DNA of 64,000 bases from Polytrichum commune (Eukaryota > Streptophyta > Polytrichopsida > Polytrichales > Polytrichaceae): positions 15,272,527 through 15,336,526 of the forward strand of contig OX485808.1 in the NCBI GenBank assembly GCA_950295325.1, written 5' to 3'. Under the pieces are notes generated by a model. That model ran no database searches. It was not told the origin of the DNA and saw only the letters and a program-made list of their open reading frames with translations. Of this stretch, positions 1-13,269 are shown one piece after another (position 1 is the first letter of the stretch; the number at the start of each line of letters is the position of its first letter). A program made the translations under genes and the position numbers.

Positions 1-201
1 GTGATTTTCATCCAAATTTCAATCATCCATGACAGTATTTCATCACAAGTTGCTGAGATGAGAAGGCATGCTTTTAGCCAACAGATGAACTCATCCATCG
101 GCCATGACAATATTTCTTCACATATTCATAACAAATGTCATCCGAAAAGTTACCATAATGACATAAAATACCACATAACACTAAATATCATATTTAGTGT
201 A
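1..201 (+). repeat. MITE copy a, right part (cut by window edge)
   Basis: The segment matches the interior of the copies at 31685-32051 (opposite orientation) and 40976-41333. It ends in a 21-bp palindrome at 179-199 (CACTAAATATC plus its mirror), followed by TA at 200-201. The left end lies outside the window. TA target sites suggest a Tc1/mariner-type non-autonomous element. No coding potential. Confidence 0.7.
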
Positions 202-202
202 G

Positions 203-1165
203 TTTTGAGCTCCATAACACGTGTTATGAGTGGGCTTGTAACAACGCAAGGCCCACGTTCCGTAGGGAGCAAGACATCCACTAAAATAATGATGCAATTT
301 AATGATTTTCATCCGCATCGGATTTACCCTTCCCCCAACACACACACACACACCAAAGTCCTCCTCCTATTTGCACCACATATATACCTCACGTCTAAAT
401 CTTCACATATAGCCTTTAGGTATATGTGTGGGTACCCGTTCCGATACTATCGGTTAGAAATCAATCTCTCTAGATATCCAAATGTCGTGATTCTCAAATT
501 TGCATTGGAGAATGCGTATCTCTATGCAACACAAATGTAGGTGGGTAGCTATCCATCTCGGGATACACACAAGGCGTTAAAATAGTAGAGGCTCTAAGCA
601 AAAGGCTTGGGCCATGTTTGTTCAATTAGGAGTCGATAATCTTGAGGACCAAAATTTTGAAGCCAAGTATGGTACCGTGCTGTAAATACATACAAGCGAA
701 TCCCTTTCGTCTTGGGAATCACAAGTTTTAGTATGTTGACTCGACCAACATCAAAGAAACTCCAATCATCCAACCATGGAATTCAACTTGGAGGATTAGG
801 TTGTTCATGTGTAGATGTTCCCCTTTAGAAGAGAAAAGTACGATGTTTCATGCTAAACCAAAACGAGCAATTGGTGGGGACCAAATAAAAATAAAAATAA
901 TTAATGTCAATATGAAAATCTTAATGTAAAATAGACCACATCAATTGTTTTCTTTGTTGTTAAATGATCGATGTGACCACTCTCGTTTTATGTTCTTAGA
1001 GATAGCTTGAGTGATTTTGTGATATGAATGGATTAGGAGATTTAATGTTGGATTATGCAAGAAAGAAATACTAACCATATTTTGTTGTACTTAGCATGTG
1101 AGCATATGGTGTTTGAAATCATGCAGCTTCAAAGAAGCATTGGATCAACCAACCCATGAAGGAAT
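203..1165. other. AT-rich intergenic DNA, no gene seen
   Basis: No ORF with recognisable product, no RNA gene. A short CA run lies near 340-352. Confidence 0.5.
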
Positions 1166-1169
1166 TGTG

Positions 1170-1430
1170 CACATGAGTTAGACAACTCCCGTTCGAAGAT
1201 CTTTGTGTTGGAGTTAGACAATTTCAACTGTGAGTTACACACCTCCCTCTTGGACATTTTTGTGTTGGAGTTGGACAACTCCAACTAGAAGATGTGAATT
1301 GGAGTTAGACAACTCCGACATATGGATGTTGTTCATTGGAGCTAGACAATCCTCAATGAATAAATCTAGTTGGAATTAGACAGTTCCAACTAGAAGAATG
1401 GATGATGGGATCAAACAATTCCGATTAGAG
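1170..1430 (+). repeat. Degenerate palindromic minisatellite
   Basis: About eight variants of a 16-bp core, ggagttagacaactcc, begin near 1174, 1210, 1231, 1267, 1301, 1338, 1372 and 1406. The core is nearly self-complementary (ggagtt...aactcc). Spacing varies from about 20 to 57 bp and spacers differ, so it is neither a CRISPR array nor a perfect satellite. Confidence 0.65.
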
Positions 1431-1439
1431 GATTGTGAA

Positions 1440-3640
1440 TGAGCCAAGAGATAAGAAAAAAATCACATGGTGAAATGATCCATGTATATAAATAAGGAAA
1501 GTTCAGTATAAATTTAAAAATACTCGAGACTTCTAAAATTATCTCTCAGATAACATGGATAAAGATGGATAAGACTAGGAGTGCCTTTGGGATATAAGAG
1601 AAAGAGCGAGCTTAGGGGAGAAGAAACGATCATCTTGTGTCTCTCCTATAGTCGGGTGGTTTGAGCTCATAGCAATCACAATATTGAGATTAGGTTGTGA
1701 AGCTTTTTGTAATGTGCAAAGTTTGGAAGTTCTCAATATTGATGTTTGTTGTGCATTCACGCTTGTAGTATTATTCTTTAAAGGAAAAATATGACATATT
1801 TAGATATCTAGAGTGAAGCTACGTGATCATAAGTACGAATTGTGATGTTTCACAACAATAAGGTCTCGAACAAAAGTGAAAACATGTCATAGTGTTTTCA
1901 CCATAAAATAGCATCCTCCCCCCCAAAAAACCTATCATAATATTGTAGTTCACAATATTCTCCATCCCATGACCAATTTCCCATCCCCCCCCCGGTAATT
2001 ACGTCCTAGTGAAGTAAGAAATGCAAGTTGTATATACAACATGTTTGCGGTGTTCACGTTTTGAACCTTTGTATTAAGTTCTATGCATTACCGTGAACGT
2101 ATGTATTCTCATGTATAAGAACATGTATTGCATCACAATTCCGTCACACTACATGCAAATGGGAACATGGCGAGTGTAGTTGTTCTCTTACCTCTTGACC
2201 AAAGAAGTGGAATCTAATAATGAGGCATTGATGTTTGCGAGAAGTATCTTGATAGAAGTAGAAAGAATATTTGGTTGCATTTGTGCATCATAGCCCTTTA
2301 GACTCTCACCCTAGGCTACAAGTGGTTCAAAGCCCAACATGTACAATCTAGGTCCTTCCTCCCTTGCCATTAAAGTTGACCTCTCATCAACCACCGACCC
2401 TTTTGCCTTTCCGTCATAGGCCAAATGCAATGCTCAATCAAAGCTCAATGGAGGGACATATGTCATAAGTCGTGGCACCTTGGTCCACTAACTTAGGTTA
2501 CTTTCATGGTGCATCATGACCACCGTTGTTCATATTCTTTATTAAACATGGATTATAATTGCAATAGAGGTACAAAGTGATTTACTTTTTATTTTATTTT
2601 ATGTACGAGGATATATAAAGAAATTGGGTGATGATTGAATCACTTTAGGTTATTTGAATACTTGTACCATAGGTGATAAGTACATTCGACACTTTGGGGC
2701 CAGACCATGGCGACACTGGAATTTTTTTTAGGGGTTTTTCTTTATTAAAAACATCACGTGGCATTCAAATTTTGAATCATTTCGTGTTGAACATGCCAAT
2801 CACCTACTATGTATGTGCATATTAATTATGATTTCATATATTATATGGTTTAAGAATCGAGAAAACCGTCGTGATAAGTAAGTTAACACTTTAATGTTGA
2901 AATGTTGATTTTTGGAGGTGACACATAAGATTTTGTATAGATTTCAAGAAGTAGAGAAGTAACACGTGGATCGATTTAAAATTCTAGATCATCCTTAAAA
3001 GCTTGATCTAAAAATTTGTTGTTGTTCGGAGTTACATAGTGCAATGAAGTCTTACACAAGAGTTCAATTTTACTAACGAAAGTTCAATAAGTTGTTCGGA
3101 CATTACAGAACACGAATGATTTTGCTTGATAAAATGTTACAATCTCATTAAAAGTGTTAAAGCATTTTGTAACTCCAAATCGTAACACACATGCAGTCAT
3201 TTTTGTGGCTCAAATTTGCAACATGTAATCATGTGATTGGTTGGAACATTCATAAAAGAAGAAGATGTGTACATTTAATTCAAACACACACGTGTCCAAT
3301 CACGTGACCTAAACCTATAGTATATAACATATACTAGAGGGTGGGTGGACGCCGAAAGAATCATTGTTCCCCAAGCTACAAAAAACGACTGGCTGTCAAC
3401 GGCAAAATGATAAGTGGACGGTGCAGAAACGAGCTGGGACGTTAATTTATATGCACGGGTGCAGCGAGCGGGGTCATGATGGCATAGGCCCCAAACTAGT
3501 GTTGAAAACATCGTATCTTACATACCACTCAAAACAACTTGAAAGTTTGACGGTGGGGCCTTATTTTGTTGTTTTGTGATTGGCAATGACCAATGATTCG
3601 TCATGCAATGGCCTTGAACCTCAACTCCCCAAGGTAGTAA
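1440..3640. other. Intergenic DNA, no gene seen
   Basis: Short ORFs on both strands resemble no family known to me and lack codon structure. C-runs occur near 1918 and 1987. Confidence 0.5.
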
Positions 3641-3649
3641 AAAAGACCA

Positions 3650-3712
3650 CCTACCTACCTACCTACCTACCAACCAACCTAATACCCACCCACCTACCAA
3701 CCTACCAACCTA
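3650..3712 (+). repeat. (ACCT)n / ACCA microsatellite
   Basis: An imperfect tetranucleotide run of acct, accaacc and accc units lies about 250 bp upstream of the presumed transcribed region of the BRO1-like gene. Confidence 0.8.
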
Positions 3713-4083
3713 GGAGTGTGAAAACCACCGAAATATCTCCCCCTTCCTTAGATTTAATCCAATGAAATCACATCAAATATCAGCAAATGTTACCCTCCCA
3801 ATCAGATTAAAGCAAAGGAATAAAATAGTCACGCATATTGAAGCCGCTCCGACGAAAGCCCGGTCCGATCGCTGCGCTGGCAGCGTGGGACGGAATAATT
3901 AGGACCCACTCTGGGGACCGCCACCTCGGATGCCAGCGAGGCGGGCCGAAATGCCAGGTGTCTCACACTAACCTCATCGCCTCCACGCCCTCTCCTTCGC
4001 TTCCCCCGCCCTGCGCTCGTTTCCAAGGACGCCATCAAGAAAGCGAGCTCCCAAACTCAATTGTCGGATTAGGTCGCTCCGAG

Positions 4084-5701
4084 GTATCCTCTTCTTGCAT
4101 CTCGCCTCCTCCTCCTCCCCCCCTTTTCGTCGTCCTTCTCGCTTCGATCCTTTAACTGTTTCGTTGTCCTTTTGGTGCATTTCTTGAGCCATTTTGAGCC
4201 ATCTTCGGGGAGTTTCGGAGGATTGTGTTGCCGTTGTTGTTTAGGGGGACGAAGGTTTGTCGGGGCTTTCGAAAGCTGCAAAAGATTTGGGGGTGGTACT
4301 TGGAGTTGTCGTTTGAATCTTTGAAATTTCGCTGGATTTTGCGCATTTTTGGAGCCATTTTGTTTTTTTGGGGGAGCCATTTTTGAGCCATTTTCGGAGA
4401 GTCTCGGAGGAGTGTGAACTTCACATCGCGATCTGACCAACTTCAACGAATGATCGAGGTTTTTGTGAAGGATTTTTTTAAGAGTTTGCAATTGGTGGGT
4501 GTGAGAGAGATTTGAGGACGAAGCGGGGATTTTTGAGGAGTTTGGGAGGAGGGTGTTGCTCCTGAGAGGTTTTTTTGAGGCGATCTGGAATTGGGGGGTT
4601 TGAAAGGATCAGGAATTTGGGTTAGGAGGGTTGTTGGGGTTGGTTTGTACAGGTGGGGGTGGTTGGGTGGATCGAATTCTGGTGGTACGATCCATTCGAG
4701 TGGTGTTGGGTTTCTTGTGACATTTTTTTTGAGTAGTGGGTTTTCAGTTCTTTTTTAAGTTCAAAGAAAAATTTCCGTGTTGTTGCGGAGATGGGGTTCT
4801 CGTAGCTGACTTGGAGCTTTTTTTGATGTGGCGGTCGGGGTTTTTGAGGTGAGCTAATTGCAGCAGCCTCTGAAAATGGTCAAAATGAGTCTTGTCATCT
4901 TTCTTGTAGTTTTTAAAGCGGTGATGAGTTGGCTGTTTTTTGAATAGTTTGTTTATTTGGTCCGAGGGCATTTTAACCTCGAATGGCTTCTTGAGTTGCC
5001 CATTCTTCTTCAATTTGTGTATTGGGTCTGTGTGGCACCAAGATCTTGGATTCATCTCTTTCTTGCAGAGGATTCGTGCATAGGATTGCGTTTTGTGGGT
5101 TTTGCACCGGTGTGGCAAGTTTTATCATTTGGTGCTGGAAGCTCGATGCCTTGTCACTCAATCTCATTTTCATCTCTCTCTTGAACTTTGGGTATTGAAA
5201 CTCAAATATTTATTATTCTGTGTTTCTTCGTGTTCCTCATTGGAGTCTTTCTTTGCTGTAGACCACTTTGGGGAGCACAAGTTTGTGACAAGATTTGGAG
5301 GAGTATTTTAAATCTGCTGGTATCCTGTCTCGACAGGTGAAGATCTGACTTTTGAAGGGGTTTTCAAATGATTTTGTTCTTGTTGGAGTTTTATTGATAC
5401 CATGTCCATCAAAATCTCAGCTTTCTGCAATCCGGAATTGAGGCGTCTTGTCGTTCTGCATTTTGTGATGAATTCCAATCTGCACTTTCTTGATTGTTCC
5501 TTTCCGATCTTATACATAGAAAGAAGTCCTCATGGTTTGGGGTAAGGTACTGCAAGGTGGAAATGATGAAATCTTTTGTTGCAGATGTAATCAAGTCAAA
5601 GGTTTAGTGATCCAATATGATGAGTTAGCAGCATGTGATTGAATCAATGTTGGATCAAATGCTGATGATAAGGTTGGTTGGGATTGATTTCGATTTTGCA
5701 G
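4084..5701 (+). other. Probable leader intron of the BRO1-like gene
   Basis: A pyrimidine-rich, C-rich stretch (3960-4080) looks like a transcribed leader. It is followed by a good donor (gag|gtatcc at 4084). The only strong acceptor next to the start codon is ttttgcag|aatcaaaATGG, ending at 5701. No coding potential lies between. Two near-copies of a gagccatttt...ttcgg stretch occur at about 4186-4225 and 4370-4415. The intron is inferred; the transcription start cannot be seen. Confidence 0.5.
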
Positions 5702-5708
5702 AATCAAA

Positions 5709-8700
5709 ATGGGATGTGTTTTCTCCTCTGAAGGTTTAGAGGGCGGCAGCGCTGTAACCAAAACCCCGCAACTTCTTGGCGAAGTTTTTGTGTTTGTTCC
5801 TGGGCTAAGAGTCCCGAAACAGGTTGAAATAAGAGAAGTTTTACAAAAAATTGTTTCTGTGGAGCTTGCATCACGCTTGCAAACACTTCGATCCCAAGTC
5901 ATTGCTGCATCAGGGAGAAATCCGTCAGGCTCCAAATTACGACGCAAGAAGCAACAGTCAGGTGCAACACACAACATTCGAATCTCTTACAACTAATTGC
6001 AATTAACCCTTCACAAGTTTAGGCTATCAAAATTTAACATTCTAAACCTACTCTCTGTCTGTCTGGAGTATTGAGGTTTTTGTGAGTATCCTCATCACAA
6101 AATCTATATATATATGTATATATAGCTGGTAATAAGGTAACATAAGATGATCGCAGATATTCACAAATTTGAGCAATCATATTTTATTTGAAACTTACTG
6201 TCCGTTTGCTTTTTGTAATGAGTTTTTCATGATTATCACCACAAATCCTTGCGAACAATTGTGGTCAATTTGCCAAAAACTTCACTTGGCCGACAGCGTT
6301 AAGACTTACTTAATGTGCTCATTGAATAACCTTTTTGGAAATGTAGGTATGTACACAGAAATATTTAGTTTGGACAAGCTGCTGGTGAAAGGCTAACAAA
6401 AGATGATGAGGGTAACTTAATCTTATGAATTGGAGTTTTGTCATTACATATTCATGTCACTTATGTGGGCAATTATTGATATGGTTGGGCTGCAGAGGTT
6501 TCAAGTGCCTTTGATTTGGAGAAGACGTTGCATTCTTATTTACCTGTGTTGCTGGGCCTTGTGAATGGAGGTGCAATAATCTTCACTACCTACTTGTCTA
6601 TCTATATTTATTTTCTGTGTTTGGTTGTATTCTGTAACTATACACTTCGCATATAGAATTGCTTTCACTCTCAACTGTAAGTTTTAGTACTGCTACAGCT
6701 GTAGTTTGCAGTAAATGTTTAGGGCTACAGTTTTGCGGCTGCAATTTTGCAGCTACGATTGTATGAGCTTTTTGCTCGAGTCTGTAGGGGCTTATGTTAA
6801 ATGTAGTGTAATTGGTGCCATATGACAGGTGAAAAACTATGTACAAGCGTTGTCTTTGAGTGGATCAACGTGGAAGAGGAGAAGAAGGTTAGTCATGGAA
6901 CGAAATTTTAAACCTTGCCTACGATATTTATGTAGTCAAAGTCTTTGGCCAAAGTCAAATGTGAGGACTCAATGTAGATAGTGAAATGCCAATACCAAGT
7001 GTTCAAGTGATTCTAAATCATTCAATTCTGAGTATGATGACAAAAGTTTGACAAGGAGTTCATTTTGAAATAGCTGTCTCTATTGCCAAAAAACGTCTTC
7101 CCTCCGTCTCACCAAAATCAGATATCACTCCTTAACCATTATAGAGTGTCTAAAGTGGGTTGAAACTCTTCACCGAAATGTGCTTTTTTGAGAAACTTCA
7201 AGGATAACTCTAATAACTTCAATATGTTCTGGTTACACTGACTTATTTATTTATTTTAGCTGATAGTGGCTGTTTTTGTTTTTTGCATCGATAGGAAACT
7301 GGACTTGCAAATGCACAATATGAGTTGCTGTCGGTGCTTCAATTGTTGGGAATACTGGCACTGGAAGAAGCTAACACATTATTAACACCAAGACCGCCAG
7401 CGGAGGGGTACAACCCCAAAGTCACTGAAGGTATGTGCTTTGCTTTGCACCCAATGTTTTTTCTTTTGGGCAATATTCATCTGCAAGTTTTTCATCTGAT
7501 GGTAGATCCTGCTGCTAGAATTGCTGCATTGCAAAATCTTCAGTCTATGAAATTCACTTGTGGCTTCCACTGCCCTAAATGCTTAAAAGATGTGTTTATG
7601 GATTGTACATTCGGCAGTGTATGCCACAGGAAATTCACATACACTGAGTTGGTGGGGACATAAATTTCTGTCAAAAATTTGGTTTGACCATTTTTTTGAG
7701 AGCAAACATGGTTGAACCTTCCTAACGTGGTATTATCAAGGACTGGCTAAGCTTGGGTTTCCCACATGTAACAGTGTTTTTCTTTTTTCTGTTTTTTGCC
7801 CCAACAGAGAGCAAAAGGAATGCCATCGAAACTTTATTGAAGGCTTCATCATATTTTGAGTGTGCTATCAGTGGAGTTCTACCAAACGTCCCAGAGGAGA
7901 TCAGGTAATAATCCTTATCAATTTCATTTTAACCATTAAATAACAGAAATATGTACATACGAATCCATAGCACAACTTTTAAACAAGAGGAAGTGGGATT
8001 AAAGTGAATAGATATTTGTGGTATGTATTTGAGTCTAGGTCAAATATACAAGCTCAAATCTTCCTATGAATCATTTTTACAAATATGTATGCTCTGATTG
8101 GGATAATGCTAAATGGGTTAATCTTAAATTGCGTCACTTTTGGCACTTTTAAGTGAAAAATCTCAAGAAATATTGGACTATGCCAATTTATGACCAACGC
8201 AAAGAACTGCGATGCAAAGCTACCAGCTGATGTGACTGGATCATGTAATTTCCTATGCTGATTGATTGCAGTGCAAAGCTACCAGCTGATGTGACTGAAG
8301 CGATGTTCAGAACAATGGAACAGCAAGCCCTAGGCCAGGTGTGTATTCAGTTCAAAAATTCCTACCCAGGTTCAGTTGTTGTTGAATGACTTAATCTGCT
8401 TGAAAGCTGCACTGTGGTATAATTTGCTTGTCTTAGTTCAGTTTAGAGGTAGTATCTGAAAGCGCTTCCAGATTAGGGTTTTAATTCCATTCTAGTTGAC
8501 TCGCTCACTATCAAATTAATAGTGATGAAATGGTTATCCTTCTGTTGTATTTCAGGCTGTGGAGTTGCAGTTAGGATTTGCGATTGATAATGTGAAAGCT
8601 TCACTAGCTGTGAAGCGGAGATTGGCTTGTGAACAGGCCAAAGTTTGGGTTCAGGTTTGTTGCATTCCCTGGTTTTTCTTGATATGGGCTATCAAATTAA

Positions 8701-10745
8701 AGCCATTTAGTTTGTTTTATTGGCAACTTTCTGAAGGCATGCTGGAAATTGTTTAGGTTGTAAGTACTTATCGAGGGGACTCATTCACTGGACTAAATTT
8801 TCTTAGACTTAATTTTGTTTTTCCAGGCAAATGAAAAGATTGCATTTGTACCCTTCTCCGAAGCTTGGAGAGAGAAACATCAATTGTTTGTGAAGTGGAA
8901 ACTGTGTGAAGCTAAGGTACATGATTCCTTCCATTAAATATGTATGACAACAGGTGTCTTTTATTAAGAATGTGTTGTAGGCTTTTGATGTGCGGCCACA
9001 TCTGGTAGCACCTCTTATCTGCATCACAAATTTCTCAAATATGCAATTATTACATCGAAATTGTAATGTTTAATATTATCATACTATAATTAATCATCAT
9101 TTCACGCAATAAAATTTCTAGATAGTTGTATAAAGTGACATGCTCTACTAGTGGATATTTTTCTCTCTGCACCTGCTTCTTGTAGAATATGAAACTCGCA
9201 ATTAGTGCATGATTAGGAATCCAAATTGTGCCTGTAGCCATTTTCCTCAGTTTTTGGAGCCCATATGACTCTTATAGATTATCAAGTATAGATTCTTTGT
9301 GTTTATTATGTGTTAGTATAGGTCCCCTCAATCATGTTGACTATTGAGCTTAGACTGGTTAGCATATTTTGAACATGTAGTCCGATCTCTTTTGAACACA
9401 TCTTTTTGGTGCCAGTTTTTAGATCCACATACCACTCAAATATGGATATCCGGATTATTGTTGTTTTCGCTTTAGGCACATTTACTGTGGATGAAAATAA
9501 CAAACCAATGTAATTACCACAACATTCATTGGAGAAATTTATGATGTTGTTTTAATATTTGATTGTGTTAACATGATTAAGTTTGCACATGGAAATTTGT
9601 GATGTATTTTGCTCATGACGACTGTTGTGTTGTTATTTCAGGCTGCTGCCTACTATTTCCATGGGCTCATTTTAGATGAGGGTTATGAGGATAATGCTCA
9701 TGCACTCTCTTTAGCATCTGTCAAAGCTGCAGAAAACTACCTCAAAGAGAGTCAGAAAGCTCGCACCAGTTTTGGCAGCATGGAACCCCTTACTAAGTGA
9801 GTTCTTTTTTCATCCAAAATGCACTCTATGGATGATGTCATCTTAAAAATATGCGGAGTTGCAAATTGTCGATTGTGGGGAGGGTGATAAAATGAAATAA
9901 TGTGGGACTGATTTATTTTGGGTCGGTGCAGAATACCACCACTGTGGGGTCCCATGAAGTACCTGTCTGAGAAAATTCCAAGAGAAGCATTGCACAAAAG
10001 CCGGATATTCAGAGAAAATTACAGGAACGAAAGGTGAGTTTTATTCCCTTTTATCTCTCTATCCCTAGTTGTGTTCTTTCCAAGTATACACTAAAATCCA
10101 TTTAGTAAGTAGTACATGAGTTGGCACTTCACTTTACACTAGAGCATGAGGGCCTGAGGGAGCATTGTGTAGTAAGGCTCACATGAATTATAGGATGGTA
10201 ATGAAATAGCATTGGGTGGAGAGCCTGGTTGTGCACTACGTCAGCCTCAATTTTCCAACCAGGCACTAATAGGCCTGTGACCACATAAAATTCAGCCTCA
10301 ATTTTCCATGGATGAGTTACAAGGGCCGCCACAATTGCATGAGCACGGTCCTTGGCCATAGTGTAGGCCCTTACTTCCAAGTTTCTTTGCTTGGCATGAA
10401 TTCCAAAGAACATGGTATTTAGAACAGTCACAGGTGTTGGTTGGCCTGCTAACATTTTCTTTTTCTTTTCATCGCAGGCTGCCTACTGCGGTACCCGAGT
10501 TGCCAGACTTCCCATTAGCATTGACGGCTGACCAATTTGTCCTACCCCCGGTTGATGCAGCTTGGGAACTTGAACCGGCCTATGAAACTAAAAACTCCAA
10601 ACCCACTCCTGATGTACCCGCATTCCTTCTTGCGAAGCAGGAACCAAACCAAAAGCAAAACCCAATCGTGAAGTCAGACTTAAGACGTGCGCAGCCCATG
10701 TCTCCACCTTTGAAACCCATGTCAGAGATGCTTCAAGCAAGATAA
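5709..10745 (+). CDS. BRO1-domain (endosomal-targeting BRO1-like) protein
   Basis: Eleven coding exons with consistent phases and GT-AG borders: 5709-5961, 6496-6570, 6829-6887, 7295-7430, 7808-7904, 8272-8338, 8556-8654, 8827-8916, 9642-9796, 9932-10033 and 10478-10745. Together they give 466 residues. The start lies in a good context (aaaATGG) and encodes MGCVFS, a classic N-myristoylation plus palmitoylation signal, so the protein is probably membrane anchored. The sequence follows the plant BRO1-like family (Arabidopsis At5g14020/At1g73390 type) throughout, including VPGLR near residue 35, AVKRRLACE in exon 7, KAAAYYFHGLILDEG at the exon 8-9 junction and PLWGPMKYLSEKIP in exon 10. BRO1 domains bind ESCRT-III or related partners on endosomes in other eukaryotes; the precise role of this plant clade is poorly known. 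The C-terminal ~55 residues are Pro/Lys-rich and probably disordered. Confidence 0.9.
8213..8297 (+). repeat. Partial duplication of the start of exon 6
   Basis: The stretch tgcaaagctaccagctgatg and its next few bases occur at 8213-8238 inside intron 5, and again from about 8271 where exon 6 begins (period 59 bp). The upstream copy is preceded by ctgcga, not a proper AG acceptor, so exon 6 should still start at 8272. Confidence 0.85.
9240..9500 (-). repeat. Dispersed repeat family A, copy in BRO1 intron 8
   Basis: The reverse strand matches copies at 28684-28890, 30565-30800, 34590-34880, 45465-45785 and, on the reverse strand, 46085-46300. Shared blocks are the tgagtggta...gga start, the acatgtg-like block followed by attggactatgtg, and the aggcccaatag block. 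No protein coding seen. Confidence 0.6.
10181..10375 (+). repeat. Repeat C, copy in BRO1 intron 10
   Basis: Matches 46991-47165 (intron 5 of the receptor kinase gene). Both run from aggatggtaatgaaatag to ccttggccatagtgta in the same orientation relative to their host gene. Confidence 0.65.
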
Positions 10746-12650
10746 CAGGAGTGGAAAATTTGGCGTTCATACTTCCATCATGGACCCTAATTTCCACTTG
10801 TATTTACAGCCATTGCCCTTTATCTTGGGATCAAATTGGGTCACACACACTTTAATTTTGTTTCTTATAAGTTTCTTACATAGGTAGATTGGGTTTAGGT
10901 AGGCAGGTCAGGTTTCCAGTTCATTCATTGGTAGGTGTAAAACCTTTCCCAATTAGAGGTTAGAGAAGACCCAAAGATTCCTTTCAATAGGATGTTCTTC
11001 AGATGAAATGTATAAAACCCACAGCGCGGTTAGGTTCAGGGTCAAAGTGAAACTCAGGAATTAGGTTTTCGGCACTTCAAAGAAAATGGATTTAAGGCAC
11101 CTTTGGTGCGTGTTTAGATATGTACAGTGTTGTTAACAAACAAAAGGAAACCTTTCACCATTATGTGGTCACTCTTTTCAATTGGATGCCTATGAGTGGA
11201 TTTGATTGTGCAACACCAAAATAAAATGTGTAATGCTTTGGGCTATGTGCCCAAAAAAGTCTTATGACTTATGCATCTCTACTCCAATTTTGAAACCTGA
11301 AATGACAGTCTTCATGATTATGATGCGAAGTTAATAATTACTACACCAGTAAAGATTGTGTGCAAGACGAAACTTGAAATGACAATCTTTTCAATATATG
11401 ATCATTTATGCGAAGCCTCAAAATGTGTGACAATGATACATAGAATTGTTAGTTTTGGGTATACATGCTGGATACCTGTTCAACCCTTGTATTCCACTGC
11501 AAGATTCTTTAACATTAGTAATTTGTATTTGTTGTGTGGCCTACAATTCCTGTAAAGCAATTATCTCGATTGCGGAACGAGGACTTGAAAATCCTGTCCA
11601 TGACTGGTGCTGCAATCAATACTTCAGGGACAGTTCACTTTTTTGCCGACCCTAGGCAGAAAGGGCAAGTGTGTTACATTGAACATTGTTGGGATAAAAC
11701 ACAACTTTTTGTACATGCACATGGTGCCCCTGCAGGATTTGCTATTCATTCAAGGCATTCAATCATACACACAGACAGACTTCTGATGAGTCAATGAATT
11801 TGCAAAGGATCTGAGATGGGTGATAGTCAAGGCTTCTTTTTGCACCCTGTCACAAGCCCATAACATTACTCAGGTGATGAGCTGTGTTCATGGGGCCTGC
11901 AGTAGATTCGAGAATAAAGCCACCAGATGCTGGAATCCCAGTGCTTAAGACTGACTATGAAGTCAAGGCAGCTGAACACAAATCATCAACTAAGTAATGT
12001 TATGAAAAGAAAGGCATTCAAAATTTGGCACATATTCTTGCATGTTGAAGGAAAAAGTGAAAATGAAAAATTGCCCATCACATGGAGAGGCAAAAATATA
12101 AAATCAGTCTGTCAAAAGAAAGGTCCCCTCAACCATTACCTGTCAATCATATCCCATAACTATGGCAATACATTTTGTGTCCCATAATATACAAGCCACG
12201 CTTTGATCTCATAGTGACTTAGGAGATACAAGTCAACTTCTACACTTGTAAGGGACACATAACTAAACCTAATTTAAGTTTATGTTGAGTTTTCAATGTG
12301 ATTGGGATCATTGAAGAGGATCTCATTGAAGAGTCTAAGAGTAGACATGAGCTAACTGAATATTGCAATGATTCCCATAAACTAAGATCCACTCATGTTT
12401 CCAAAAGCGATAGCAAATCCCAATGATAGTACAACCTACGTTATATATTACTTGTGAATCACGTCCAAGTCACAATTTTAGTTTGCAGTGTCCAAGGAGG
12501 TTTTTGGGCATAATCAATCAAAATCTTGGTGTTTCCAAGTCCAACCAATTACAAGTTGTGATATTTTGGTTTTTTTTTCCCGAATTGGGGTTTATTTTCC
12601 TAAACTCTTGAACTTCAACAAGTTATTCCTCAAACTCAACCGGTTTATCT
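10746..12650. other. 3' flank of the BRO1-like gene and intergenic DNA
   Basis: The first few hundred bases are presumably the 3' UTR; I see no certain poly(A) signal. An 87-codon ORF at 11534-11797 resembles nothing I know. No other gene seen. Confidence 0.5.
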
Positions 12651-12669
12651 ATAACTATCAGTTTATATT

Positions 12670-13268
12670 TTGAAGAGACATTTTTTATGTGCTCATGGAC
12701 CTAACTTTGGACGATCAACCAAGAACTTGGGTTCATTTTTGTCTCAAGCTTGGGTGGATGGTGTGCTCACATGGAAAGTAAATGAGGATGTTGAAGGCAC
12801 ATATCATCCTATGCATCACAGACGAATTTTTGATCAGGAGGACACACTAGGAAAATACAAGATGATGGGAGCTGTGTATGTGCAAGCAGTTGTGGATAAC
12901 TTGAACGAAAACGTCGCACGATTTACCTAGTTTCAACGTATCAAAACTTTTCAATCCAAAGTATTATCCAAGTGATGAAGAAGTTCGTATAACTATGTCA
13001 AAGCAATGCTTGGAGAGTTTGATCATAAAATATGGATTGGCGGCGGTTGAACGCAATGCAAGTAGGCCCGAGTTGCGCGACAAATACTTGTCATTTCCTC
13101 AAGTATTGCAATTTGTGAAAGGAGGTTTTCAAAAGAAAATGCTCTCAAGAGCCACTTGCAAGCTTTATCAAAGTCGGACACTTTGGATGCTTTGATGCGA
13201 ACATCATAATGCAGGATCGAGACATAGAATATGGATTGGAGGAAAACATTTGAGTCTTGGCACAACAT
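12670..13268 (+). pseudogene. Decayed hAT-like transposase fragment
   Basis: A first frame (12670-12930) contains KMMGAVYVQAVVDNLNENV. After a frameshift near 12930 the reading continues as KLFNPKYYPSDEEVR and then as 12995-13195 (LESLIIKYG...RDKYLSFPQVLQF). Order and wording fit the hAT-type, DUF4371-containing transposases (zinc finger 862-like proteins of animals and plants). Only the middle of such a protein is present, and stops and frame changes follow. Assigned from remembered family patterns. Confidence 0.5.
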
Positions 13269-13269
13269 G

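Noticed and set aside
1170..1430. CRISPR-like spaced palindromic repeats
   Set aside because: Eukaryotic context, repeats vary in sequence and spacing, no cas genes.
3829..4155. Opposing ORFs at the start of the BRO1-like gene
   Set aside because: Frames opened by the C-rich leader; Ser/Pro runs only, no conserved protein.
4069..4491. Two overlapping ORFs (140 and 90 codons) on the - strand
   Set aside because: They lie antisense to the leader and leader intron of the BRO1-like gene, with Lys/Gln/Pro-rich chance composition.
11534..11797. 87-codon ORF downstream of the BRO1-like gene
   Set aside because: Looked somewhat protein-like (HFFADPRQKGQ) but matches no family I know and has no start or splice context.
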